Positions 26,339 through 37,139 of a stretch of DNA of 64,000 bases are shown piece after piece. The DNA comes from Chamaea fasciata (lineage: Eukaryota > Chordata > Aves > Passeriformes > Sylviidae). How positions within the stretch are numbered: position 1 is the first letter of the stretch; the number at the start of each line of letters is the position of its first letter. A program made the translations under genes and the position numbers. Where the stretch lies: the NCBI GenBank assembly GCA_029207755.1, contig JARCOQ010000002.1, positions 13,779,156-13,843,155 on the forward strand. The letters run 5' to 3'. The notes under the pieces are model-generated. The model was given only the letters and a program-made list of their open reading frames with translations. It was not told the DNA's origin and did not search any database.

Positions 26339-27972
26339 TTGTGAGTGTATAGTAATTTCATTCTAAAAATACTGATACTCTCTTCCATACATTACTCTGT
26401 GTGTATCTGTGTTGGAGGACATGAATTTGAGATGAATGGATTATATCTTAATTTATGAGCATCTAATGTCTAATTATACAGGTTCTATTGTATATACATG
26501 CACATATGGCATATTATATATAAGATGCATATAAATAAACACACATATGTACAGTTGTTTGTTGTATATTCATTATATGAATAATATTCATTTCCATGTA
26601 TAATATTAGCTGGAAATAGAATTAACCCCAAGCATCTTTTTAACCTCAAAGGAAGAGATAATTATGTTTAATGATTCCACATAACAAGTAGGCCAGTCAG
26701 AGGTTACTTACATTAGAGTTCATCTAAAGAGAATCTGGAATCAAAGGCCCTTCACATTAGAAGAAACTAAACAACATAAGTAAGCAAGACTGTGATTTGA
26801 ATACAAAATTTCTGATCTGTAGCTGAGAAAGTATAATGAGCACATTTAATGAGTGAGCTTAATGTGCAAGAAGAAGCAATCCCAGGGCAGTTTTTGTCTA
26901 AGGGATGATACTTACAGAATTACTATAAATGGCTTTTAATGTTCTTTTTAGGCTGGGACACACATAAAGTAATGCATAACTGCAAAAAATTATCACAAAT
27001 ACTGAAATATTATAAACCTTGTTCCACCTTAAGACACAACACACCACAAAAAGAAAAAAAGAAGTCCAGAAAGTTTTGTATTTTAAAATTTGTAATCTTA
27101 CCATACCAGAATGTACGACTTTTCTCTGATATTTATCATGATTTGCATTGGCATGACAAAGAGGCCATGGTAAATAGGAGTATTAACTCAAAGGATTAGC
27201 ACTTTTGAAAAAAGATCAACACGTAAAGAAATACAAAGATCAGCTTTTCTAACAGGGGCTGCATCTGTTAGATGCTTATGATTATCAAATATATTTTTCC
27301 CACTTCTAATTATTTGCCTATTTAAATGACTTTAAAGCAGATATATTCTTTCTTGTACTGCTGGCTTCCAGCATCTGATGATATAAAATATATCTCTTCA
27401 CATTTTTCTTTATCAACAAACAATAGATAACTACTTTTTCTGGACTGTCACTAACAATTATTACTTTGATAAGAATGTTTAGTAGCCTCAGAGAATACTG
27501 TGTACTTTTTGTTCAAGGCACAAATATATGATATCACACAGCTAATAAGAGTCAAGAATAATCTAAACAAGAATGACAGGAATCAAGCAGATGCAAACAA
27601 CGTCTAAAGGCATCAATCAATCAATGGAAATAAATTAAATCTAGCTTGCTTTTTTTTTTTTTTTCAATAAGAGTTCTGCCACCATGTGGTTCTTGGAATC
27701 TTGCAAAAATGAAGTATTCCAAAGCCTGGTAAACTTCTTGGAACACACAGGTTTCGGTGTCCATTAAAAAAAAAAACAAACCCAAACAATACCAACTGAA
27801 CAAAAAAAAGGTTTTGGTTGTTTTAGGCTGCACAGGCAACCACTTGGAGATGACTGTCACAAGAAAAGTTGTAAGTATGCATGGAGTGTTTCCTGCATAC
27901 TTCAACTGGCCTGTTCTCATGCTGAGGTTCTAGTTCACTGGGTCTCAGCTGAACACAACTATGTGTTGGAAT
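26339..27972. other. Unassigned AT-rich DNA
   Basis: TA/CA-rich near 26,470-26,600, a T-run at 27,650-27,664 and an A-run at 27,765-27,775. This is where the 3' LTR of the adjoining minus-strand provirus would be expected, but no copy of its LTR is visible. Confidence 0.5.
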
Positions 27973-28290
27973 CTAAGGACACTCTGAAGTCAGAAAACAG
28001 AGGAACACTAAGTTGTGTTCACTCAAATAAAAAAACTCTGCAAAGATCATTAATTTGTCCAGAAGTCTGAAAATAGTGAACTCAGGAGTTCTATGCAGTC
28101 TGATGATAAGTAAGCCAAAATATACAACAAGCAAGATCGCAGTCATGAAGACAAGAAGCACAGGTGTCTGAGCCTGCTGCCTTGGTAAAGCAATCCAGAC
28201 AGTTCTTTTGGGTTGTTCCACAGTCAAATCTGCACCGCAAGAAGAGAGCAAAACTTGCGAGCACCAGTGCAACACTCGATTTAGCTCCAT
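27973..28290 (-). pseudogene. Env-like hydrophobic open frame
   Basis: A 105-codon minus-strand frame downstream of pol. It starts MELNRVLHWCSQVLLSSC and has a strong hydrophobic segment (PVLLVFMTAILLVVYFG) followed by basic residues, as in a leader or membrane anchor. By position it would be the start of env in the older provirus. It has no recognised SU or TM motifs, so it may equally be a chance membrane-like frame. The rest of env is not found. Confidence 0.35.
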
Positions 28291-28695
28291 ACCTTTAGTG
28301 AGCTAATTTTTGGCAAAAGGCTTTTCCATATATTTCAATTTCCAAAGTCTTCTTTTGTATTTTCCCAAATTTATCCAGGGATTGGCCAACTATAGCAAGA
28401 AGGAGTAATTTTACCTTTACAAGTTCAGTGGCGGAATACACTTTTTCTGATTCTATGATGTAACACAATGGATACCATGCTTCTGCCAGGAGAGCTCTAC
28501 GAAACCAACAATTCCCACACTTTTCACATTGACATAAAATTCATGGTTTGCAGGTTTTACAAGTGGAACAAGGAACGTCAGACATGAACCATAGTCTCTC
28601 TGTCCAGCTCACGTCTGCAGGCTTGTTTCTTTGCGCTTGGAATTGTCAGTGTGTTCTTGCAGGTGATATGGCTTCACATTGTTTGCTGGAATGCA

Positions 28696-28920
28696 CTAAG
28701 GTCCTGCACCTGTGGAGACACAAGCATACCCTTTGCCCCAGGTAGTTAACTGAAATGCACCTTCAATTTGTACTGTCTCAGGGTTTCTAATAAGAACAGG
28801 ATGATTTTCTTTCAATTTGACCTGTGTGTTATTTGAAAAATGCCTAAAAATTGGTGGGTCAGGTTCTGCAAAAGAGCTGTTCAAAAATTTTAAAGTATAT
28901 AAAATTTTGCTCAACGTCAT
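28696..28920 (-). pseudogene. pol: Integrase C-terminal domain remnant
   Basis: After a stop at 28,951 the minus strand continues with the C-terminal DNA-binding (SH3-like) domain typical of class II retroviral integrases, seen as FQLTTWGKGYACVSTGAGP. It is separated from the catalytic core by the stop and a short low-similarity stretch. Confidence 0.7.
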
Positions 28921-28950
28921 CTATGGTGTTGCTTCCACTCCCCCTTTCTG

Positions 28951-30360
28951 TTAGTCTAAAATGCATTTCAGAGTGTGATGTGTTCTTTTAATAATTGCTT
29001 GACTTTTGGGGGAGTAGGGAACTCCAAAAGTGTGGCAAACACCCCAGTCCATTAAAAATGTGGCAAAGTTTTGGGCTGCATATGCAGGGTCATTGTCTGG
29101 TTTTAGTTCTTGGGGCACACCCAGTGAAGCAAATGCTTGTAGAAAATGTTGGCAAGCATGATTGGCTGTTTCTCCAGCATGGACAGAGGCAAAAACTGTA
29201 CCTGAAAAGGTGTCTACTGATACATGGATATTTTTAAATTTCCCAAAAGATGAGTACTTGGTGATATCTGTTTGCCATAACTGCAGAATTTGCAAACCCT
29301 GAGGGTTGACAGCTCCTGTAGAGACAGGAGGTTGCACAAGCTGACAGTCAGGACAAGTATTAATGTTAGTTTTTGCTTGACTTTTGGAAACGTGAAACAT
29401 TCGCACAAATGCTTGTGCATTTTCGTGAAAAAAGTCATGACTCAGTTTTGCTTGTTCAAAAATGTTTGGCAAAGTGTTTAAAACAACCATTGTCAGTTTA
29501 CCTGTTCTTACATTTCCTTCTGCAATAAATCCTGGAACCAAGGAATGAGCCCTAATGTGAGAGACAAACTGATTGTTAGTTCTGTATTGCGAAATTGTAT
29601 AAAGACATGAAAGCCAGCAATATAGGGTATCATTGCAAACATCTTTTAAAACTGAGCCCTCTATTCTTTTAACTGCATTAGCAACATAAGCAGAATCTGT
29701 AATTAAATTAAAACGTTCTGAAAAAAGCTGAAAAGCCCTAACCCCGGTGTCCAGTTCAGGAATCCGAGGGGAGCCTTTTGTTTGAATATCTGATTCCCAT
29801 GATTTGGCTGTTTGATTTTGCAATATTATTACTGATTTGTGTGTTTTCACTGATCCATCAGTGAAGAGAGTTATAGCGCTCAAAGGCTCATCACTTAGCA
29901 TGGGTTTTTCTCTAGAACTCAATTGTGCTTGCAAGAATTTGTGGCCTGGATAATGAATAGAACAAACATCTGAATAATTTAATAAGGCATTTTGCAAATC
30001 ATCTGAATTTTGCAATGCCCAATCAAGGTAATCTCTTTTCACAGTTAAATAAATAATTGCAAAGTCTTGGCCTGCTAAGGTTAATAATCTTATCCTAGCT
30101 CTGATTACAATTTGTGCTGTCATTTCTATGGTTGTGAAAATTGTCTTTGGGGACCTATAAGGAAGAAAAACCCACTCCATGATTAACAAAGGATCTTTTT
30201 CAGAAGAGTCCCATTGAAAAATGAGACCATAAAGTTGCTTTTTTTCTCCTAACACTGCAAGAAGAAAAGGGCTTCTCTGGAGCACAATGGTGTGCTTATC
30301 TTTTTTGAAAAGGTTCTGTGACTTTTTCAAGCAGTTTTTGAGTCCTTCTAGGAGATTCAA
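28951..30360 (-). pseudogene. pol: Retroviral pol: RT connection, RNase H and integrase
   Basis: A 469-codon frame, the longest surviving piece of the provirus. Residues 1-160 are the RT connection region. RNase H follows, with FTDGS (Asp168), Glu202, TDSAY (Asp222) and SHIRAH (near 268-272), but the last acidic residue expected after EGN is missing. Integrase starts near residue 300 with a zinc-binding HHCC set (His308, His312, Cys336, Cys339). The core has WQTDI (Asp365) and KPDND (Asp422). The third acidic residue, expected 36 positions on, is Lys458. The family is betaretrovirus-like class II. The catalytic losses mean it cannot encode an active enzyme. Confidence 0.9.
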
Positions 30361-31240
30361 TGTACGGTCTTCCCTCAGTAAGTCAAACAGTGGGGCAAGT
30401 TCATCACTGGTAATTCCTAAAACAGGTCTGACCCAATTAATCTCTCCTAAAGGCTATTGTAAATCTTGAATGGTGTTGACACTGGTCTGAAGTTGTATTT
30501 TCTGTGGCTTGTTTGTTTGGTCATCTTCCATCCCAGATATTTCCAGGGTGAGATTTCATGTATCCTTGATGTAGAAATTTTCAATCTGGCATTTTGGACT
30601 TTGGTGATAACACTGTCATCAGTTTGTTCAATCTCTGCCTTTGTTGGTGCTGCAATGAGCAAATTGTCCATGTAGGGTAGGATCATTGACTGTGGGTGTT
30701 TCTGTCGAGCTGGAGACAGAGCTTGTGCAACAAAATATTGGCAAGTTGTGGGAGAATTCTTCATCCACTGAAGCAGGACTCTCCAGTGATATCTTTGGAG
30801 TGGTTCTCTCTCTGTTGATAGCTGGAACCAAAAAAGCAAATCCAGGGTCTTCTTCTGGATGAAGTGGAACGTTGAAAAAAACAGTCTTTTAAATCTATGA
30901 TGACAAGAGGCAAGTCTCTGGGAACCATTGAAAGAGAAGGAAGTCCAGGTTGGAGTGGTCACATGTCCCCTATCACTTCATTTTTTTTCCTCAAGTTGTG
31001 AAGCAATCTTCAGGAATCAGAAGTCTCCATGTGGATGACAAACACTGGTGAATTCCAGGGACTATTTGTGGGTATGATGTGATCTTTCTGTAATTGCTCC
31101 TTAATTAATTTTTAAGGGCACTTAGTTTTTTTCTCTGATAAAGGCCATTGATCAACCCAAACTGGGTTGGCAGTTTTCCATGACAATTTTAGAGTGGTGG
31201 GTTATTAGTTGGTCTCCATCAAAGGCCCACTTCTATTTTT
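30361..31240 (-). pseudogene. pol: Reverse transcriptase remnant
   Basis: RT fingers, palm and thumb in broken frames. The clearest piece (30,447-30,962) shows SPTTCQYFVAQALSPARQ, typical of the palm, followed by the catalytic box as YMDN at 30,663-30,674: the final Asp is Asn. Upstream (30,963-31,240) the frame is cut by stops, though pieces of the N-terminal part (NPVWVDQWPLSEKKLSALKN) remain. The join to the RNase H frame near 30,400 is also interrupted. Confidence 0.85.
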
Positions 31241-31530
31241 GTTCCCCACTGGGACAGTACATCTCTCCCCCGTACTGTGATAGGTTTCTGCACAACAAAA
31301 GGACAAATGGTCGCAGTCTTCCTTTCAGGACCTAATAGTAATCATGAATTCACTTTGCAAACAGTGACTGCTCCAATTCCTGTGAGAGCCCCCATAGGTG
31401 TTACAAAAATCTAACCACTTGACCAAAACCTATGAGCAATCACAGTGACAACTGCACCAGTGTCCTGCAGGCCTGTGATGCAAACTGTTTCTCCAGGGTG
31501 AGTCAGGCTGCAAGTCAGTTCTGATTGTTC
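31241..31530 (-). pseudogene. pro: Retroviral aspartic protease remnant
   Basis: The minus strand reads LQDTGAVVTVIAHRFW, holding the DTG active site of a retropepsin, then LTGIGA for the flap side and PITVRGRDVLSQWG near its C terminus. Two stops interrupt it. Sequence just upstream (about 31,680-31,780; CSVPVVIQPKTPIAIAIALP) could be the end of a dUTPase-like or linker domain, as class II viruses often carry upstream of protease; that part is tentative. Confidence 0.8.
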
Positions 31531-31911
31531 ATGGCCAACATGTTATACCCAAAGGACATCAGGCACTGGGCTAGGATTCTCAAATGGCATCTCAACACTT
31601 TAATTAGTTAAAAGCAGAGTCTCCTGCTATATATTTTGCTTAGCTGTATTCATTGGCAAAGCAATTGCAATAGCTATAGGTGTTTTTGGTTGAATTACTA
31701 CAGGGACACTGCATGCAAGAGCTAGAACAATTAGCTTTTCATTACAGTTGGCTGAAACAACAGCTGGAAGAACTGAAAGCCCCTAAGAATTCTGTTTCTG
31801 TCTCTGCCTAAAATTAAAAAGTCTTGTCAGTGATGTGAAGTACCAATAACTCCTGTGGATTTACATTCATGACAAAAGTCCTTTAAAAAGCATATTGATT
31901 TGGAATTTGAC

Positions 31912-32459
31912 TGTTTACACCATGCCCCTGGGGGTATGTAGTGTTTTGAAAGCAAAACAAATGAGAGGCTCCAAGTCAGAGATACAATTTAATAGGAAAA
32001 AAAGGAAAGAAAGTAAAATAAAATCGATGCAATAATACAAAAGACCTCTTACAGAGTCAGAATACAACCTGAGCGGAGTGATGGAAGCAGACCAGATGAG
32101 GTGGTCCTCCTGAAGCAGTGATCCCATGGAAAGGTCTGGTAGTTCGGGTCCTCTGGGAATCCAGTGGGTAAGCACCCCTCTGGTGTTCAGAGTCTCAGCT
32201 TATATCCAGGCTGGAATGCTTGGTTCCTCCCTCTGGGCAGAGCATCTCACAATAGGATGGTGAGTCATGTGATAAGGCCTGATGGGCCCATTAACAGCAG
32301 GTAGTCCAGGAGGGGGTTATCTGTGAGCTGTGTAGCAAAGGTGCTGATGGGCCCATTAACAAAAGATAAGCCAGAGTGGAGGAGGCAGGGAGCACTGCCT
32401 CACCTGGTTTCAACAGTTCATGAAGATGATGATAGAATATACTTCAACCCAGGACAGGG
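31912..32459 (-). mobile_element. ERVK-type solo LTR (copy 2), nested in older provirus
   Basis: Nearly identical to 17,303-17,853, including a TATA box (32,200-32,206) and an ATTAAA signal (31,988-31,993). It lies between nucleocapsid (above 32,552) and protease (below 31,530) of the older provirus, which continues in the correct order on both sides, so it inserted into that provirus and later lost its internal part. Flanking bases show no clear target duplication. Confidence 0.82.
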
Positions 32460-32551
32460 TAGCAGGGTGGAATCGCTTGAGAAATGGCTGGCAAAGTTAT
32501 AAATGACATCTGATTCAGGTTCCCTCCGGATAATCTCAGGTTATTGACATT

Positions 32552-32890
32552 TTATGGAAATTGATCTGCCACTATTTGTTTCTCCATGCAGTGGTGCTTG
32601 GCGCTCTTTTTTGAGTTTATCAACAGAAGTCTGTCTTCAATATCAAATTTAGAGTGGAACCGATTTGCAAAATGTTTCTCTTTTTTCCACTGAGGGCAAA
32701 TATCAGGTGGTTTAGCTTTTCTTGTTGTCTCAAAACAGTTTCTTTTAAGGTGGCCAGACTTCCCACAGTTAAAACAAAGCCCTTTGGGAGAATGAAACTG
32801 CAGAGCAGAAAGGGTTTTTTCAAGGGCTTTTTCCAGTTTATCTCCCGGAGAATCTTGGTATTTTGCAAGTTGCTTTCCCAGAGTATTCAC
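32552..32890 (-). pseudogene. gag: Gag nucleocapsid remnant
   Basis: A 112-codon frame with one intact CCHC zinc knuckle (CFNCGKSGHLKRNC), which packages viral RNA. A second knuckle follows but is damaged: of its four ligands only the first Cys (ICPQW) and a His (KEKHF) are in place, with Trp and Phe at the other Cys positions. It is the end of gag, cut on its downstream side by the nested LTR. Confidence 0.88.
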
Positions 32891-32899
32891 TTAAATCTT

Positions 32900-33790
32900 A
32901 GCAATATATTGGGGAATATATAATTTACTTCAAGCTGATAACATTTGGGGGACAGTAGGTGTTGGTCAGGCAAAGCTTCGATAACTTTTTTGAATTCATC
33001 ATTTGCATTAGAAAAGGCATGGCTTTTAACAAGGTATGGGTGAGCTTGCTCATCTCAGCATTGCCATTCACTAGCCTGTGTCAAATACTCTAAGAAACCA
33101 CCATAAGACTCAGTTTCCCCCTGTCTTATTGTGAAATGAGCATTTCCATGTCTCCTGGCTGGTTCTACAGTCAAAGGAGCTTTTCTCACTGCATTTTTAA
33201 TATCTACAAGCACAGCCTGAGGCAGGGTAGCTGCTTGGTCTTCAGGTTTGTCAAATGGGGAATCTCCAGCTAGTTGAACAATAGTAAATTGAGAATTGGA
33301 GCCACCAGTATAGTTTTCTATTAATCTGTTAAGAAACTTTCGCCATTCCAAATCCCACAAAATGTACTGTGAATTACTTAAAATCATAGAAGCAATATCA
33401 TGACAGTCTGAGGGTGTGAAATCATAGGAATTAAAAATGCTACATTGTTAAAATAAAGATAGGTCAGGCCACTATCTTTGATGGCTTGTCTCTGTACTTT
33501 AATGTCGTGATCTGACAGAGAATCCCACTGGGGGTTACAGTTCTGTCTGCCATAACCTATCTTACGGTCATAGCTAAGAGTTGTCCATTTAATGAATCAA
33601 AATCTTTATCTTGCCTGAGATCACGTCTGATCTCAGCCCAATCAGGCAAACATGGTGGATAATTTTTCAGGTTGTTTTCTGGAGGGTCCCTGGATCTAGC
33701 AGAAATTAAGGGAGCCCTTGGATCAGACAGGAATAAATCAGGGTCACTTTTTGGATATAAAGAGACAGATTTTAACAAGGCAACCTCCTC
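32900..33790 (-). pseudogene. gag: Gag capsid remnant
   Basis: Two main open pieces. At 33,557-33,778 the frame covers the linker and start of capsid (PPCLPDWAEIRRDLRQDKDF). At 33,055-33,387 it covers the C-terminal half, with a major-homology-region-like stretch (RQGETESYGGFLEYLTQA). A further piece (ANDEFKKVIEALPDQ) at about 33,000 leads to nucleocapsid. Stops and frame changes separate the pieces. Confidence 0.82.
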
Positions 33791-34524
33791 ATCTGAGCTG
33801 GAGTGAGTGTCTGTTGTGTGTGATACAATAACAGGCTTTCCTCTAGCTTCTCTCTCCCTTTTTATTTTTCAATTACCATAACACAAATCAAATTTCTTAT
33901 CAGTAAAACAATTGCCCTTTTTGCTTTCAGAAAAGGCTTTGAAACTGCCCTTTGTGTTAAGGAGATGGTCACTTTTTCTTATGGTAACAGAGCATTTACC
34001 CTCCCTCTGAGTCTCAGAAGCAGGGAACAGGGAGGTTGGGGGTGCAAGTGGAGGCACAGACTGAGACAGACACAGCTGGTGAAATGGAGGAAGGCGAGGA
34101 GGGTGCAGAGATAGTGGTGACAGAGATAATGTGGAGTTGTTTTGAGTCTTAGGTTCTGCAGAGGAAGAGAGGACAGATGAGGGCACAGAGGGGTCTGAGG
34201 GCAGGGGCATGGAGGAGTCCAAGTGGACAATCAGGGCCGAGGAGGGATCTGAGGAGCCAGGTGGAGGGGGGCAGAAGGATCCAAGGAGTTGAGCAGAGCT
34301 GAGGAGGGATCCGGGGACCCAAGCGGAGGCAAGGAGTCAACTGTGGGTAGGGCAGACTGCTTAAAAATGTCCATAACTGAGCAACACGCAGGAAAGAGTT
34401 TTTCAGTGGTCTGGTCATGATTAATAGTGAAGGCATTATAAAGTTTCCAGTTCACTAAGTTGTCACGGTGGGCGATGGTCAGAGTGTGGTGACCTTCCTG
34501 GAGAAGTGTCCCTAGAAGGATAAC
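33791..34524 (-). pseudogene. gag: Gag matrix and Pro/Ser-rich linker remnant
   Basis: The minus strand encodes a short matrix-like segment (NLVNWKLYNAFTINHDQ, near 34,450) and then a long Pro-, Ser- and Leu-rich region (33,980-34,340) open in several frames, as is usual between matrix and capsid in class II gags. No leader or clear primer-binding site separates it from the LTR, so the 5' end has probably been deleted. Confidence 0.65.
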
Positions 34525-34683
34525 ACAGAGGCATAGGCGCTTCTGCTGCCTGCTGAGTGATTTCAAGCTCTTCAGTGAAATCAGCTCTTCAGGACAAGGC
34601 TGAGTTCTGCAGGAGGCTTTATTCAGCTTCTTCCTCGGAGGCGGCCAGTGACAAAGTGCCAAAGAGCCAAAAGAAAAAAGGGG

Positions 34684-34691
34684 GTTATATA
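34684..34691 (-). promoter_or_regulatory. LTR TATA box
   Basis: TATATAAC in the context CTTCCCTATATAACCCCC, upstream of the AATAAA at 34,618-34,623 of the same LTR. Confidence 0.7.
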
Positions 34692-34868
34692 GGGAAGGCA
34701 GGGGGCAGGGCAAAACATCTGAATCAGTCTGGTGGAGGATTGAGAGATGGATCAATCAGGGGAAGGATCGTAAACATACCAATCGGCTGGGGTAAAAAGG
34801 AGGAAGTAGGGAAAGAACTAATGAGGTATAACTGATTAACACATTTCCTCATCATAACAGAGAGAGCT

Positions 34869-35010
34869 GTCTGCCAGGGTTTCTCCTTTAAGGGGTTGTG
34901 TTTATATACTGTCTGGCTTAACTGCTCTTTCTAAGGGAGTGTGTTTACAATATTTTCTGGCTTCTCTCCAGGTGAGTGTGTTTATATTAACAGTGTCTGG
35001 CTTAACAGCC
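34869..35010 (-). repeat. Three ~45-bp tandem units in U3
   Basis: On the plus strand the units begin GTCTGCCAGG, GTCTGGCTTAAC and TTCTGGCTTC, each containing GTGTGTTTA or TTGTGTTTA; a partial fourth begins GTCTGGCTTAAC. Direct repeats at this site resemble retroviral enhancer repeats. Confidence 0.65.
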
Positions 35011-35028
35011 TCCACATTAAGTCCCACA

Positions 35029-36056
35029 GATCATGGGTGAGAGCAGACATAGGTGTGACATTGGAAATTTGTTATTAATGCTCTCGCAATTCATGTTTAT
35101 GGGTAGTAGTACAAAATTTAGTTTTAATAATTGTCTTAAGCCAGTGATAGATGTCCCATTTTTCCCTGGACAAATCCTGTCCCATTACATTCCCCAGAGT
35201 TCACCTGTCAGCTGAAGCAGGTGTCTTTCCCAGACTCAGTCTGTCTTGTCCAGCAGGCATGGGTAGAGGTGAGATTCTTTTTCAAGAATGAACTAAATTA
35301 TCCATTTCGTTTCAATGGATTTCTGTAAACCTCATCTGTGGCTTTCCAACAGTCTGACAGATAGTCAATTAGCACTTCTTAAAACAAAACGGAGCACCAT
35401 TCTGTTGGATCTAATCTTCAATAATGGGACAGGGCGACTGAGAGGCGTTCCGAGTTTTTAATTTCATTATCAGTCTCAGTGAAGGTAGAGACATAAAAGA
35501 TTGTAAAACATGTGCAGTGCTGTGGGGAAGCTCTCACCGCATCTCACTCAGTCTTTACAATGGACTGTGTAGAGCAGCACCAGACAGTCTATTGTAAACA
35601 CTGGCCACATTGCAGTATTACAGAAACCATCCTATGTCTTCAACAGTGTATCAAAGCAAAGTTTCTGTAATTAATTATTTCAGCTTCCATGCCAGTGACA
35701 TGTTTTTTGCAAAGGAGAACTCCAAACCACTGAAATAATGGCACACCAGGAGCATAACAGAATAATAAACCCAGTATAATCAGGAAAAAAAAAAAAAAAT
35801 AATTCATTGCTGTGTTTGGGAAATTTACAATACTCAGGATTCATGAGCAGAACTCAGCATTGCAAAACTTGATTGCAGAATATGTTAGTGTATCTGTTCG
35901 TAGTTTTGTAAATTAAATGCAAAATTAGTTTGTAGTAAGTTGACAAGCCTTGAATGTTACAAAAGAGCTTCAAGACAAACTACTTTGTGTTGAGTAGCAA
36001 CAGCACAGTGATATATTCAGCAGCATTCTATTTTAATCGCCTTCTTTTTGTATTGG
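35029..36056. other. Unassigned DNA
   Basis: No gene. An A-run at 35,788-35,801. Contents not recognised. Confidence 0.5.
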
Positions 36057-37139
36057 GTTCTCACAGCCAGGTTTTGGTAGCTGGGGGGCTACGGGGGTGG
36101 CTTCAGTGAGAAGCTGCCAGAAGCTTCCCCCATGTCTGACAAAGCCCGTTCCAGTTGGCTTCAAGACAGAGGAGCCACTGGCCAAAGCTGAACCAATCAG
36201 TGAAGGTGGTAACACCTCTAAGAAAACATATTTAAGAAGGAGAAAAAAAAATGCTACTGCACAGAAGTAATTGTCATAAGAGGGAGAAGTGAGAACATGT
36301 GAGAGAAACAGGCCTGCAGTCACCAAGATTAGTGGAGAAAGAGGGGCAAGATTTGCTCCAGAGCTGAGATTTCTCTGCAGCCCATGGTGCCGCCCATGGA
36401 GATGCAGCAGTGCCCCTGCAGATATGAAACCATTGGGATGCAGAGATCCATCTGCAGCCCATGGAAGAGGCACCCACCAGAGCACATGGATGCTGAGAGA
36501 GGGAAGCCTGTACTGGAACAGGTTTCTGGAAGTGACTTGTAGATTCATGAAGAGGGCTTGCCTTGGAGCAGGTTTCATGGTAGGACTTGTTTCACTGTAG
36601 AGGATCCATGCTGGAGCAGCCTGTTCCTGAAGGACTGACCCTGTTTGGGTGACCTACACTGTAGCAGTTTGTGATGAACTGTAGCCCATGGGATGTAGTC
36701 ACATTGGACAAGTTCCCAGAGGACTCTCCCATGGGAGGGATCCCCATACTGGAGCCAGGGAAGGACTCTGCTCCCTTACGGGGAAGCAGAGGCAAAAACA
36801 TCCTGGGATGAACTGACCATATCCACTCTTCCTCATCTCTCTCTGCTCTTGTTGGGCAGGACGTAGCACTTGGGAAAGAGGGAGAGGTAGAGGAGGAAGG
36901 AGGTTTTAAGATTTGTTTTAATTCTTGTTATCCTGCTCTGATTTTGATTGGTAATAAAGTCTATTAATGTCCCAAGTGTAGTCTGTTTTGCCCATGGTGG
37001 TAATTTATGACTGACCTCTCCCTGTCCTCATCTCAATTCATAACTCTTTTGTTACATTTTCTCTCCACTGTGCAGTTGGGGAGAGGAGAGATAGAGTAAC
37101 AGCAGTGGGAATCTGACAACCAGCCAGGGCCAACCCACA
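36057..37139 (+). mobile_element. Long ERVL-type solo LTR (copy B)
   Basis: Same family and orientation as 8,553-9,562. It shows GGCTTCAGTGAGAAGCTGCC, 'gtggtaacacctctaag', 'catatttaagaagg', 'agcccatgg' units and 'tgttcctgaaggactgaccc'. AATAAA lies at 36,953-36,958, then GTCTGTTTTGCCCATGGTGG, and the end is near CCAACCCACA. Best preserved of the four copies. No flanking viral genes; exact ends are by eye. Confidence 0.75.

Larger units (their letters stand above)
34525..35028 (-). mobile_element. 5' LTR of the older provirus
   Basis: On the minus strand it begins TGTGGGACTTAATG at 35,028. It has a TATA box (TATATAAC, 34,684-34,691) and then AATAAA about 60 bases later (34,618-34,623), the spacing expected between promoter and poly(A) signal within an LTR. 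Short tandem repeats fill the start of U3. The downstream end is not exact; no CA plus TGG primer-site junction is visible. An alternative start at TGTTATGATG (34,859) is possible. Confidence 0.68.

Noticed and set aside
17303..32459. The twin LTRs as the two ends of one 15-kb provirus
   Set aside because: Gag and protease of another, older provirus lie in correct order on both sides of the LTR at 31.9 kb, and the interval between the twins holds CR1s and other LTRs, not a matching internal region.
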